64,000 nt of DNA from an uncultured Sulfitobacter sp. (GCA_947501805.1 CANMXJ010000010.1:99322-163321); one strand, 5' to 3'. Positions 35,750 through 45,736 are shown, counted from the first letter of the stretch. The notes: a model not told the origin generated them from the sequence alone. A program made the numbers and translations.

Positions 35750-37017
35750 TGGATGCCTCCTGTCTGGCAGAAGGGACGCCACAAAAGCGGTGCTCCTGTG
35801 TGGATGTGACTGGTTTCGGCGGCAACAATGGCAAGGCCATCTGCATCGCTCAGCGGCAACAAAGTGGCGGATACGCTCTGGCCCAGACGCTGCAAGACAG
35901 GCAGGCCAGTGGCATCATGCGCGACAAGGCGCACTGGAAAGACCTCCGCGCGACCCGGCTTGCGGGTCCACTCAAAACCGGCAATTGCGGGCACCGCTGC
36001 GAATGGCGCAGGAGCCGCCCCTAGCAGGCGCATGATCTGTGGCAGCACAAACATGTGAAAGCCCACATGTACAGCGAAAGGATTGCCCGGAAGGCAGGTA
36101 AAGGCGGCAGTGCCAAGTGTGCCGAACATCACCGGTTTGCCGGGTTTCAGGGCCACGCGCCAACCGTGCATCGTGCCACCGGCGGCTTGAAGGGCAGCAC
36201 GCATGTGATCCTTACCGCCCATAGAAACTGCACCAGAAGACAAGATAAGATCATAGTGCGCGCCAAGGCCGTTCAGGACGGCGGCGGTTGCGCTCGCGTC
36301 ATCAGGCAGAATGCCCAGGTCCGTCACTTCTGCGCCTGCCTGTCGTGCAAGTGCCAGCAACATCGGACGGTTGGCATCGGGAATTTGACCGGCGGCAGGT
36401 TTGCCAAGGCAAAGCTCGTCTCCGGTAGAGAACACGCCAATGCACGGGCGGCGTGTTACCTCAATCTCAGTAATACCATTTGCGGCCAGCAATCCGATAT
36501 GGTGCGCGGCGATACGCGCGCCAGCGTTGATTAGCACCTGAGCTGCGGCTTGATCACTACCTGCGCGGCGTATGTTTTCGCCCGGCGCGGGGATGCGATT
36601 GAAATGGACCTTGTGGGTCTTGTCGATGCACGTTTCGATCATCACAACAGCATCTGCGCCAGCAGGCAAGGGAGCACCTGTAAAAATCCGCAGCGCAACA
36701 CCGTCGGGCAATGTACATGGATCGTCCCCTGCCGCTACAGTGCCGCCAATTGGCAGGCAGCAGCGCCCCTCAATATCCGCACAACGCAACGCAAAACCAT
36801 CCATCGCGGCATTATCAAAAAAGGGCATGGCAGCGGGGGCAAGGACAGCCCGGGCAGCGGTCCGGCCCAAGGCTTCATACAGTGAGACCATCTGTGTCTG
36901 TGTGATCGGTGCGACCAGTGCCAAGGCGCGGTCCACCGCATCGCTAACGCTTATCATATCAGTGGCGGGCGCGAGGCTGTCACAACCACAGCCACCCGTA
37001 ATGCGGGCCATATGCAT
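35746..37017 (-). CDS. moeA: Molybdopterin molybdotransferase (MoeA)
   Basis: A 423-residue MoeA protein. Family blocks FDNAAMDGFALR (about residues 65-76), GAVSMGGKDH (about 263-272) and LPGNPFAVHVGFHMFV (about 309-324) are present; the N-terminus has a CGC run. It inserts molybdate into the pterin cofactor. It follows torA by 82 bp on the same strand, so a dedicated copy is coexpressed with its client enzyme. Confidence 0.93.
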   Translation of the reverse strand: MHMARITGGCGCDSLAPATDMISVSDAVDRALALVAPITQTQMVSLYEALGRTAARAVLAPAAMPFFDNAAMDGFALRCADIEGRCCLPIGGTVAAGDDPCTLPDGVALRIFTGAPLPAGADAVVMIETCIDKTHKVHFNRIPAPGENIRRAGSDQAAAQVLINAGARIAAHHIGLLAANGITEIEVTRRPCIGVFSTGDELCLGKPAAGQIPDANRPMLLALARQAGAEVTDLGILPDDASATAAVLNGLGAHYDLILSSGAVSMGGKDHMRAALQAAGGTMHGWRVALKPGKPVMFGTLGTAAFTCLPGNPFAVHVGFHMFVLPQIMRLLGAAPAPFAAVPAIAGFEWTRKPGRAEVFPVRLVAHDATGLPVLQRLGQSVSATLLPLSDADGLAIVAAETSHIHTGAPLLWRPFCQTGGIQ

Positions 37018-37099
37018 CTTGGTTATCCTAGTAAAATAGAGAGAGCATTGGATCGGGAGGCCGGAAATTCCGCCCTCCCCGTTTGTTCGCTACGCGTTG

Positions 37100-39772
37100 T
37101 TACTTCGCGGCGTCAGAAGCGTTCATCATCAGATATTCAGTGACAAGTGCTGCCTCTTCTTCGTCAAGACCGGCCCTTGGGAACATTGATGGGGTGATGC
37201 CCTTCCACTGCTGCTGCGTGAAGTGGGTTACTTCGCGCGGCGAGTGGCAAACGGTGCACCGCTCGTAGTAGATTTTTTCACCCGGTCCCATGTCGGCCAT
37301 CAGGCTTTCGGTGATGTCATACACACGGTCCAGACCCAGTTTGTCCTCGTCGATTTCTGCCAATGCATATTCTTCAAGAATTGGAGGTTTCTCATAGGCT
37401 TGGTTCGGCCCCTCCGGGTCTTCGCATTTGCGCATGCTGCACAGAACGGTGTTCGCAGTTGTTGCCTGCGCCAGACCCGAAGACGGCTGTGTTGAGGTCA
37501 GGAAGTTCACCAGACCGGAGTTACAACGCCCCTTGCTGTCCAGCGACGGCCATGCACCTTCATAGATCGAGACGACACCTGGCATGATTTCATCACTTAC
37601 AACCGCACCGGCAATCACTGTGCCGCGTTCGTTGTAAAGCTCGACCAGATCGCCGTCTTCGATGCCACGTGACGCCGCATCTTCAGAGTTGATCCGCACA
37701 GGTTCGCGGCCTTGGATTTTGTAGAGCTTACGCAGGTTTTCCGACTGGTCCATCTGGCTGTGCAGACGGAACCACGGGTGCGGCGATACAACGTGCAATT
37801 GGCCTTCTTTGGCGTTGCCGAGGTATTCGTGCTTTTCCATCCACATCGGCATACCGGGACAATCGTCCAGTTCCAACTTCGCGAAATCCTCGCAGAACAT
37901 CTCGATCTTGCCGGACGTGGTGTGCAATGCGTTTGCTTCGGGGTCTTCATAGAAGGCTCCATGGCGTGTCCATTTATGCGCTTCTTCCGGCACTTCCTGA
38001 CGGGCATATCCAACTTCCCAGAATTCCTCGAACGGGATGCGCTTGGCCGCGCTGGTCGCTTCATAGGCCAGCTTGATGTGATACATCTTTTCTTCGTTAT
38101 CGGTGAACTGGGTCCACAGACCCATCTTGTCTGCCAGACCTTCAAAGATTTCATAGTCCGGCAGGCTGTCACCAATCGGCTCGATCACCTTTTTCATCGC
38201 GTAGATTTTGTCGTTGGAATACGTGCCGCCGACACTGATGTCGTCCTGCTCAAGCGTCGATGCCGCAGGCATCACGATGTCCGCCCAACGGGTCGCCGCT
38301 GTCCACCAGACGTCAACACTGATGATGGTTTCGACTTTTTCCAGCGCACGGATCAGGCGGTTGGTGTCCTGCTGGTGCGACATAAAGTTGTTACCGGAGT
38401 TAAAGATAACCTTCACATCAGGATAGGTGTGGGTGTTGCCATTATAATAGACCTGCTTGCCAGGGTTCTCCAACATGTCGGTAATCCGGCTGGCTGGGCA
38501 AACAGTTTTGACCCAGTTACGGCCCTGAGACATGCCAACGGGTGTCGCCTTGCCGGATTGCGGCATACCGCCACCACCATAGTGCCACGAGAAACCAACG
38601 CCGCAACCGGGCTTGCCAATCTTACCTGTCAGCGAGGCAAAATTGATGATGGCCCAGTGGGTCATTTCACCGTGCTGGGCGCGTTGCAGCGACCATGCAC
38701 CAGCGATGTTGGTGTTGGATTTAGCGAACAATTCAGCCATTTCGCGGATCTTGTCGGCATCGATACCGGTGATCGCGGACGCCCATTCGGGAGTCTTTGG
38801 TGTCTCGTCGGTGTCGCCCTTCACATAGGCAATCCACTTGTCAGAACCAACAGTGTACTTGTCCATATAAGCCTGATCTTCCAGACCCTGTTCAAGCACA
38901 TGATAAGCCATCGCACAGAATAACGCGACGTCGGTGTTTGGAACAATCTTGACCCAATCCGCTTTCAGCACCTCATCAGAGGCCGTTTTTTGCGGGTTGA
39001 TCGAGATGAATTTAACGCCTGCATCGCGGATCATTTCCCAGCGCGACGACATATCGTGGTCAGCGACGGTGAATTCGATACGGTTATTTTTGACCGGGTC
39101 ACAGCCGACCAGCACGAATACTTCGCATTCATCACGGATGGTTTCCCAAGCGGACTGCGGCGAATAGACTTCCATGTCACCGATGATATGCGGCAGGGAA
39201 ACCTGCGACGCACCGGCGGACCAGTCACCGGCGGTGTTGGTGCAACCACCGATCAGGTTGATCAAACGACCCTGAAGCACGTTGGGACGGAAGCTGCCCG
39301 CGTTGGACCAGCCGCCATAAGACGATGAGAAGATCGCCTCGTTCCCGTGGTTCTGGGCCGTATCCAGCAGCGCCTTGGCGGTCAGGCTCCAGACGGTATC
39401 CCAATCCACCTTGACGTATTCTTCCTTGCCGCGCAGTTCAGGTTTGATGTCACCGGTTTCCCAGCCTTCCAGATAGGACTTGCGCACCATCGGATAGTTG
39501 ATGCGGGACTTGTCGTAGGTCCGGTCCATCACACCAAGGCTCAGCATGGATGTCGGGCGCTTGTCCAAGCGCTCGGCACCGTCGATGGCGATCATCTTGC
39601 CATCACGCACAACCGCGTGAAACGGGCCAAAGTGGGATGCGTGGAAAACGCGTTCCTTGAACGAGTTGGGATCAAGGCCAGCAAGCGCAGTTGAGTTCAT
39701 CAGGCTGGATGCGCCGATTGCGGCAGCACCGCCTTGTAAGAACGAGCGGCGGGTGGGTTGGGTAAATGACAT
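37100..39772 (-). CDS. torA: TMAO reductase TorA with C-terminal c-type heme domain
   Basis: An 890-residue periplasmic molybdopterin reductase of the DMSO/TMAO reductase family. The twin-arginine signal is TRRSFLQGG (residues 7-15). The likely Mo ligand is S156 in SYGGWSNAG. The last 60 or so residues, beyond the usual 820-830 length, carry one heme site CTVCH at 839-843 with M863 as a possible sixth ligand. No TorC-type pentaheme gene is in the window. AGGAGG precedes the ATG by five bases. Divergent from torR, followed by moeA. Confidence 0.93.
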   Translation of the reverse strand: MSFTQPTRRSFLQGGAAAIGASSLMNSTALAGLDPNSFKERVFHASHFGPFHAVVRDGKMIAIDGAERLDKRPTSMLSLGVMDRTYDKSRINYPMVRKSYLEGWETGDIKPELRGKEEYVKVDWDTVWSLTAKALLDTAQNHGNEAIFSSSYGGWSNAGSFRPNVLQGRLINLIGGCTNTAGDWSAGASQVSLPHIIGDMEVYSPQSAWETIRDECEVFVLVGCDPVKNNRIEFTVADHDMSSRWEMIRDAGVKFISINPQKTASDEVLKADWVKIVPNTDVALFCAMAYHVLEQGLEDQAYMDKYTVGSDKWIAYVKGDTDETPKTPEWASAITGIDADKIREMAELFAKSNTNIAGAWSLQRAQHGEMTHWAIINFASLTGKIGKPGCGVGFSWHYGGGGMPQSGKATPVGMSQGRNWVKTVCPASRITDMLENPGKQVYYNGNTHTYPDVKVIFNSGNNFMSHQQDTNRLIRALEKVETIISVDVWWTAATRWADIVMPAASTLEQDDISVGGTYSNDKIYAMKKVIEPIGDSLPDYEIFEGLADKMGLWTQFTDNEEKMYHIKLAYEATSAAKRIPFEEFWEVGYARQEVPEEAHKWTRHGAFYEDPEANALHTTSGKIEMFCEDFAKLELDDCPGMPMWMEKHEYLGNAKEGQLHVVSPHPWFRLHSQMDQSENLRKLYKIQGREPVRINSEDAASRGIEDGDLVELYNERGTVIAGAVVSDEIMPGVVSIYEGAWPSLDSKGRCNSGLVNFLTSTQPSSGLAQATTANTVLCSMRKCEDPEGPNQAYEKPPILEEYALAEIDEDKLGLDRVYDITESLMADMGPGEKIYYERCTVCHSPREVTHFTQQQWKGITPSMFPRAGLDEEEAALVTEYLMMNASDAAK

Positions 39773-39839
39773 GCTTGCCTCCTATGGCTGACCAATTTGA
39801 AGCAACGCTATTTTATTCCATGCCTGTCGACTTTGATCC

Positions 39840-39859
39840 CGAACAAAGCGGGTTGTTCG
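39840..39859. promoter_or_regulatory. Inverted repeat in the torA-torR divergent promoter
   Basis: CGAACAA-N6-TTGTTCG is a perfect 7-bp dyad in the 116-bp gap between torA and torR. The TTGTTC half resembles the TGTTCA core of E. coli tor boxes. It is the best candidate TorR site. Confidence 0.55.
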
Positions 39860-39888
39860 AAGATGTAAAGAAATGTAAAACTCATGGG

Positions 39889-40593
39889 ATGGCTCAACAC
39901 ATCCTGATTGTCGAAGACGACCGGACAACGCGCATGCGCCTTGCCGCTTATTTGCGTGAACAAGGCCACCGCGTCAGCGAAGCAGAAAATGCGGATGCAA
40001 TGGAGCATACGCTCAATATGGATCCACCCGAGCTTTTGCTAATTGATATAAACCTTGACGGCAAAGACGGGCTGACGATCACCCGCGAACAACGCAGCAA
40101 GTCGCGGGTCGGGATCATCCTGCTCACTGCGCGGGATGATCAGGTGGACAAGATCGTAGGGCTGGAAATGGGTGCGGATGACTACGTCACCAAACCTTTT
40201 GACAAAAGAGAGTTGGCCGCAAGGGTCAAGAACCTGCTCGCGCGTATTGCGGATATCGGACAGGCACCGCAGGGGCCGCCGCCGATAGAAGAATTTGGTC
40301 CGTGGGGTTTTGATCGTATCCGGCGCAGGCTGGTGTCAGCGGCCCGCACAGAAACGCTGACCAAACAGGAATTTGATGTGATGAGCGCACTTGCCGATCA
40401 CCCCGGCCAGACACTCAGCCGCGCACGTCTGGCCGAAATGATGGGTCGGGACGCGATGCGATCAAATGACCGGATGATTGATGTCGTTGTCGGGCGTTTG
40501 CGCAAAAAACTCGAAAAAGACCCCTCCAATCCCGAGTGGATTTTGACCGAACACGGGCAAGGTTATCATTTCGTCGACCCGCGAAACGACTAG
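39889..40593 (+). CDS. torR: Response regulator TorR (OmpR family)
   Basis: A 234-residue response regulator. Receiver acids ED/D are at residues 9-11 (VEDD), the phosphate acceptor is D53, and K102 lies in TKPF. The C-terminal winged helix has ELTKQEFDVMSAL-like LTKQEFDVMSAL and RLRKKLEKDPSNPEWILTEHGQGY. The start at 39889 begins the receiver; the frame is open to 39766, but that part contains the inverted repeat and overlaps torA. It should activate torA in response to TorS. Confidence 0.9.
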   Translation: MAQHILIVEDDRTTRMRLAAYLREQGHRVSEAENADAMEHTLNMDPPELLLIDINLDGKDGLTITREQRSKSRVGIILLTARDDQVDKIVGLEMGADDYVTKPFDKRELAARVKNLLARIADIGQAPQGPPPIEEFGPWGFDRIRRRLVSAARTETLTKQEFDVMSALADHPGQTLSRARLAEMMGRDAMRSNDRMIDVVVGRLRKKLEKDPSNPEWILTEHGQGYHFVDPRND

Positions 40594-43349
40594 GTCGCAA
40601 CTTCCAAAGCAGCAGCTTCCAACATCATTTTTGCATCTTGTCCGGCGGTCCGTACATGTTCCAACAGATCGGCATCGGCCCCGTTTTCGGCAGTTTCAAC
40701 CCGCGCTAACGCAAAGCATAGTTCGTCCAACCGGAAGTTTGAGGCCGCCCCTTTCAGTTTATGCGCGGCCTTGCGTTGCGCGGGGGCCGGAGCAGACAAG
40801 ATAAACTCGATAGCCCGGGGCAAATCATCAAGGAAACCCTGTACGATCAGGGCGGTGGTCTCCGGCCCAAGGTCGGCTATATCCTCGCGCAGGCTGTCCA
40901 GAACGCTGCTGTGTTGCAAAGCTGGCGTATCAGGCCCGCGGCTTTCCCCCAAGACCTTCGCCAGCGCCCGTGGTGAAACCGGTTTTGACAGGATACGCGC
41001 CACCCCAAGCTTCGCGCGGTTGTCAGCCGTGTCGTCAATGAGATGCGCGGTCAGGGCAACCAACATCGGGGCATCCCCCGCGGCAGTCATTTGCGCTGCG
41101 ACCTCTTGCCCGCGCATGTCAGGCAGATCGAGATCAATCAACACCAGATCAAAACGCTGCTCTGCATTTGCTTTCAGACCTGCGGTCCCACTTTGCGCTT
41201 CAACAACGCGACACCCCATGCGTTCAAGATATCCGCGCGCCACCATCAGATTCACGGCATGATCGTCAATGACAAGCACATCGCGGCCCAAATCAACCTG
41301 CGGCGTACGATCAGCGTCTTGCGTGGCAAGTGCCGGATCACCAAGCATCAACGGCACCGTCAGGGTAAAGCGACTGCCCACGCCTGCTTCGCTTTCAATG
41401 CTTAGTGCGCCACCCAATGTTTCCGTCAGGCTGCGCGAAATCGCCAAGCCCAGACCGAGCCCTTCGATCCCTGCCCGTTTGGCTGCATCAGCACGCATAT
41501 AGGCATCAAACGCGTGTGCAATCGCTTCGCCGCTCATTCCAACGCCGGTATCAGTCACGGAGAAACTCAGCACAGGTTGCCCCGTTTGCGCATCAATGGC
41601 GTGGTCAACCGATAGCGTTACGGTGCCACGTTTGGTGTATTTTACCGCATTGGAAATCAGGTTTCCGATGATCTGGCGGATTTTCACCACATCACCAAGC
41701 AATGCTGGTGGCGCAGGCTCGGACATATCCACTACCACCTCCAAGCCCTTTTGCGCGCCAAGAGATTGCAACTGATGGCCCAACTGGCCCACAAGCTCAC
41801 GCAATCGGAAATGCACCGGATTGCCGCGATTTTCCCGGTCTTCGCTACTTGAGAACGCAAGAATGTCATTGGTGATCTCAAGCAATTGACGCGCAGAACT
41901 CAATGCAGTGCGGGTCCTTTCCTTGCGGCCCTCATCCTGCGTTTCCGCCTCCAACAGGTCCAGCATCCCGATGATGCCATTCAGGGGCGTGCGGATTTCG
42001 TGGCTCATCCGGGCAAGAAACTCAGTCTTGCTGCGGTTGGCAGCTTCGGCCTCGGCGCGGGCCGCATCGGAGGCCTGCATCTCGCCTACGACATCGCCGG
42101 TGCGCGCAATCACGGCCTCTTCCAGACTGTCACGCAATCGGGCCGCATCAAGGGCGCGGCGGCGCAGAATGTTGAGCGCCTTTTCCATACGTCCGATTTC
42201 ATCGTGACCGCTGATCGCAACGGGTACGCCATATTCGCCTTGTGCAACAGCAATGATCCGGCGCGAAATATCGCCAAGTCGCGACACAATTTGCCTGCGC
42301 GCATAGAGCCACAACAGAACGCCGCCTATTGCTGCACTTGTGACAATTGCCAACAGACCAGACAACATGAGCGACGACCGGTTCTCTGCAACCTCTATTT
42401 GCGCCAGCACATCCGCTTGCACCGTATCACGGGCCTGCCGCGCGCGCTGTGACAGGTCTGATATTGCTTTTTCCAACAGTGTTCGGTCCTGCGCGATTGC
42501 TGCTTTCGTCATGATACGTTGCTGCTGAAGGTCAAACAACTTGCCTCTGTCCAACGCGCCCCGTTGCCGCGTCAACAAGGCGCTGACTTCGTTAATGGAT
42601 TTCGGAGAGGGCAAATAGACCACGCGGCGCAATGCTAGATCGAGTATCTGGGACAGCTCTGTACGAGTTTCTTTCAACGCATCTTGCGTCTCGATCCTGG
42701 GTACCTGTTGAAACAGAAACTGCGCGTCATCCACCATGCCTGCCAGTTCCGAAACCCGCTCGAATGCGAAGAAGTACCGGTCGGCCAAAACATCCAACAG
42801 TGGGCGCGGATCGGGGTTGCGTCCTGAATAGAGATCGCCAAAACCAGCAGTAATCCGAAGCCGGGCCAAATCAATTGACGCCTCGAGCAAAGCATCCAGT
42901 TGTGCATTCTCCTCACCCAACTCAATCAGTTCGGCACGAATACGTTCTCCAAGACGTAAGTCTTCATGAGCATTTGCTGTCATGCGGGCCACGATGGACG
43001 TCGCCTGCGCGTTTTCGGAGGTGACCACAATGGTGGCGCTTGTTTCCTCAAGCGCGCGCGCCCCGTCCTCAATGCGTCGAACAGCCTGTTGAAGGGTCTC
43101 TGCGACCTGCTCAAGATCCTGATTTGTGTCCGCCTGAACAAAGGCAGATGCCAGCGTGCCGACCACTTCGCTGTCACCGCCGACCCTGCTGGCCAGTTCC
43201 ATCACAGGCAAGCTACCTTGAACGAGTGTGTTGTGCGCGCGCACCAGATAGCGGTTGACCCCAATCGCGGCCACACCCACGATAAGGGCCAAAGCCGCCA
43301 ACGTGCTCAGGATCTGGATCAGCCGCGTGTCAAAATTTGTTCGCTTCAT
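40590..43349 (-). CDS. torS: Hybrid sensor histidine kinase TorS
   Basis: A 919-residue unorthodox kinase. Order: membrane segment near residues 10-30, periplasmic helical sensor (to about 320), second membrane segment (327-349), HAMP, phosphoacceptor H450 in SHEIRTPLNG, ATPase domain (GNLISNAVKYT, DTGVGMSG), receiver with D739 and an HPt domain with H863 in HKLKGAASNF. The start at 43349 (MKRTNFDTRL) gives a clean signal-anchor; the frame runs open to 43547. It overlaps the torR 3' end by four bases on the opposite strand. Confidence 0.93.
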   Translation of the reverse strand: MKRTNFDTRLIQILSTLAALALIVGVAAIGVNRYLVRAHNTLVQGSLPVMELASRVGGDSEVVGTLASAFVQADTNQDLEQVAETLQQAVRRIEDGARALEETSATIVVTSENAQATSIVARMTANAHEDLRLGERIRAELIELGEENAQLDALLEASIDLARLRITAGFGDLYSGRNPDPRPLLDVLADRYFFAFERVSELAGMVDDAQFLFQQVPRIETQDALKETRTELSQILDLALRRVVYLPSPKSINEVSALLTRQRGALDRGKLFDLQQQRIMTKAAIAQDRTLLEKAISDLSQRARQARDTVQADVLAQIEVAENRSSLMLSGLLAIVTSAAIGGVLLWLYARRQIVSRLGDISRRIIAVAQGEYGVPVAISGHDEIGRMEKALNILRRRALDAARLRDSLEEAVIARTGDVVGEMQASDAARAEAEAANRSKTEFLARMSHEIRTPLNGIIGMLDLLEAETQDEGRKERTRTALSSARQLLEITNDILAFSSSEDRENRGNPVHFRLRELVGQLGHQLQSLGAQKGLEVVVDMSEPAPPALLGDVVKIRQIIGNLISNAVKYTKRGTVTLSVDHAIDAQTGQPVLSFSVTDTGVGMSGEAIAHAFDAYMRADAAKRAGIEGLGLGLAISRSLTETLGGALSIESEAGVGSRFTLTVPLMLGDPALATQDADRTPQVDLGRDVLVIDDHAVNLMVARGYLERMGCRVVEAQSGTAGLKANAEQRFDLVLIDLDLPDMRGQEVAAQMTAAGDAPMLVALTAHLIDDTADNRAKLGVARILSKPVSPRALAKVLGESRGPDTPALQHSSVLDSLREDIADLGPETTALIVQGFLDDLPRAIEFILSAPAPAQRKAAHKLKGAASNFRLDELCFALARVETAENGADADLLEHVRTAGQDAKMMLEAAALEVAT

Positions 43350-43410
43350 TTCCCGACAATACGGGGCCACCTGTGTCGGCACAATCGTCAGAGTTTGCCG
43401 TACAATCTGT

Positions 43411-44337
43411 ATGTGCCTGTTGGTCCTGCCCACCGCTGCAACAGCCGGAGAAAAGGCGGTATTCTGCGTTCTGGTTCCCCATTTCAAAGACGGATACTGG
43501 CTCAGCGTCGGGTATGGGCTTGAGCAGGAAGCTGCGCTGAATGACATTGATCTTCTGTTCTTCGAGGCAGGCGGATATGGCGCGCGTGCGGCGCAGATCG
43601 GCCAGCTTGATATTTGTGTGTCTCGTGGTGTTGATGCGATCCTTATTGGTACCGTAACATCAGATCACCCCGATCTGACGGAAGCCATTGCAAGGGTTGC
43701 GCGGGATGTGCCCGTTTACGGCCTGATCAACGCGCTGCATTCTGACGCTTTGCAGGGTCGTGTTGGTGTCGATTGGCGGGACATGGGGTATGTCCTGGGC
43801 AATCATCTTCGCCAACTTCACCCCGCCGGATCATCCCCGAAAACGGCCATTTTTGTTACCGGACCACCTGAGTCCGGCTGGACAGGGCCATTGGAGGCAG
43901 GATTGCGCGATGGGCTGGCGGGAGGTGCTGTCACTCTGCAACAGATCTTCGGGGCGGATACCGGGCTTAGGCAGCAGCTTGCCCTTACGGAACACGCACT
44001 TGGGCAGTACTGGAATGTCGATTACCTGATCGGCAGCGCGCCTGCCATCGAGGCGGCAATTGGATTGCTTGGCTCACAGGAGCGCACCAAAAAGCCGCTG
44101 TTGCTGGCGACATACGTCAGCCACACGATCAAACGTGGTTTGATGAACGGCACCATTCTGGCCGCTTCTTTTGACGATCCGATGCTTCAGGCACGCATGG
44201 CAATCCGCCAAGCCGCGTCGGCAACCTCCGCGTCCAAGCAGCGTGTCGGTCCCGATGTCGTACTTTTGCGAAAGACCGACGATGATCTAAAGGACATCAG
44301 AACATCGCCGGCTGAATATTTCCCGTCCCTTCAATAG
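43411..44337 (+). CDS. torT: Periplasmic TMAO-sensing protein TorT
   Basis: A 308-residue periplasmic-binding-protein-like sensor partner of TorS. The sequence VLVPHFKDGYWLSVGYG and EAGGYGARAAQIGQ match TorT. The start is uncertain: ATG at 43411 leaves a very short signal peptide (cleavage after TATA) with no basic residue, while an in-frame GTG at 43327 would give a longer, basic N-terminus that overlaps the torS start on the other strand. It ends 13 bp from dadA (convergent). Confidence 0.88.
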   Translation: MCLLVLPTAATAGEKAVFCVLVPHFKDGYWLSVGYGLEQEAALNDIDLLFFEAGGYGARAAQIGQLDICVSRGVDAILIGTVTSDHPDLTEAIARVARDVPVYGLINALHSDALQGRVGVDWRDMGYVLGNHLRQLHPAGSSPKTAIFVTGPPESGWTGPLEAGLRDGLAGGAVTLQQIFGADTGLRQQLALTEHALGQYWNVDYLIGSAPAIEAAIGLLGSQERTKKPLLLATYVSHTIKRGLMNGTILAASFDDPMLQARMAIRQAASATSASKQRVGPDVVLLRKTDDDLKDIRTSPAEYFPSLQ

Positions 44338-44350
44338 GTTCCGACGGGTT

Positions 44351-45610
44351 TCATCGCTGATAACGTGCGGCGGTCAGCCCCTCCATGGAAATCTCCGGCT
44401 CCTTGCCCAGAACAACATCTGCAACCGCGCGGCCAGACCCGCAGGCCATTGTCCAGCCCAGTGTCCCGTGCCCTGTGTTCAAGAACAAATTCTCGTAATG
44501 GGTCGGCCCCAAGACCGGCGTCCCGTCCGGCGTCATCGGTCGCAGACCGGTCCATCCTTCCGCTTTGGATATATCACCACCTTTGGGGAACAAATCGCCA
44601 ATGACGTGCTTCACCGTGTCGGTGGCATGCGGACCAAGCCGGTTGGAATATCCCGCAATCTCTGCTTGTCCAGCCACGCGGATGCGATCCCCCAGACGGG
44701 TGATGGCGACCTTGTGTGTTTCGTCCATAATCGTGGATTGCGGCGCATAGGCATCATCCGTAACGGGAAGTGTCACCGAATACCCCTTTACCGGATAAAC
44801 TGGCAGTTTGATCCCGATCGGGTTCAGCACATTTACAGCGTAGCTGCCCATTGCACAGACATAGGCGTCCCCTGTAATGCGCCCTGCAATTTCAGTATCG
44901 ACGCCCACGATCCTGCCACCCTCGACAGCGATGGATTTGATCGACTGACCGTATTGGAATTCGACTCCCATTTCGATGCATTTTTCGGTCAACGCGATGG
45001 TGAACATCCGGCAATCGCCTGTCCGGTCCGCAGTAAGGCGCAGTCCGCCAACAAACTTGTCTCGCACTTCGGCCAGCGCAGGTTCAACCGCGATGCATGC
45101 ATCGCGGTCCAAGACGTCGTAGGGCGAGCCGTATTCAGCCAGAATATCCTGATCGGCTTTGGAGGCTTTCATCTGCTTTGGCGTGCGGAAAAGTTGCAGC
45201 GTGCCTTGCTGACGCCCGTCATATTCAATGGCTGTATCTGCAATCAGATCAGGCATAACATCACGCGAATAACTGGACACACGCACCATGCGCCCCTTGT
45301 TGAGTTGATAGCTTTTCTCGTTGCAGTTGCTTACCATCTGGGCGCACCATTTCCACATGGTTGGACTGATCAGCGGCCAGATGAACAAAGGCCGACGCTT
45401 CATGAACATCCATTTCACGGCCTTCAGTGGAATGCCCGGAGCCGCCCAGGGCGAGGTCATACCGTAGCTCAACTGGCCCGCGTTGGCGTAGCTTGTTTCC
45501 AGCCCCGGACCGGTCTGACGGTCGATCACGACAACCTCGGCACCTTGTTTGGCCAGATAATACGCTGTGGTGACGCCGATGACGCCCGCGCCCATTACAA
45601 CGACTTTCAT
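44351..45610 (-). CDS. dadA: D-amino acid dehydrogenase (DadA)
   Basis: A 419-residue FAD enzyme of the DadA family. The N-terminal VVVMGAGVIGVTTAYYLAKQG (residues 2-22), the SYANAGQLSYG block and the C-terminal NTGHGTLGWTMACGSG are all typical. It deaminates D-alanine and other D-amino acids and feeds electrons to the quinone pool. No racemase is next to it; the torT gene is convergent. Confidence 0.93.
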   Translation of the reverse strand: MKVVVMGAGVIGVTTAYYLAKQGAEVVVIDRQTGPGLETSYANAGQLSYGMTSPWAAPGIPLKAVKWMFMKRRPLFIWPLISPTMWKWCAQMVSNCNEKSYQLNKGRMVRVSSYSRDVMPDLIADTAIEYDGRQQGTLQLFRTPKQMKASKADQDILAEYGSPYDVLDRDACIAVEPALAEVRDKFVGGLRLTADRTGDCRMFTIALTEKCIEMGVEFQYGQSIKSIAVEGGRIVGVDTEIAGRITGDAYVCAMGSYAVNVLNPIGIKLPVYPVKGYSVTLPVTDDAYAPQSTIMDETHKVAITRLGDRIRVAGQAEIAGYSNRLGPHATDTVKHVIGDLFPKGGDISKAEGWTGLRPMTPDGTPVLGPTHYENLFLNTGHGTLGWTMACGSGRAVADVVLGKEPEISMEGLTAARYQR

Positions 45611-45736
45611 AAGAAAAACCTTTCGATCGCAGTATTAGGCAAAACCGTCGCCCAACCTGCATTTAAGATGTTTGCTGACGGACATCATACTCCTGCTAGA
45701 TGTCCGTCAGAATTTAGCTGCCGCAGACGCACCGTT

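Noticed and set aside
37712..38923. 403-codon open frame opposite torA
   Set aside because: Antisense shadow of the TMAO reductase, with no recognisable protein features.
39766..39888. N-terminal extension of torR to the first in-frame ATG
   Set aside because: It would overlap the torA start and include a perfect inverted repeat that looks like an operator, and the receiver domain starts exactly at 39889.
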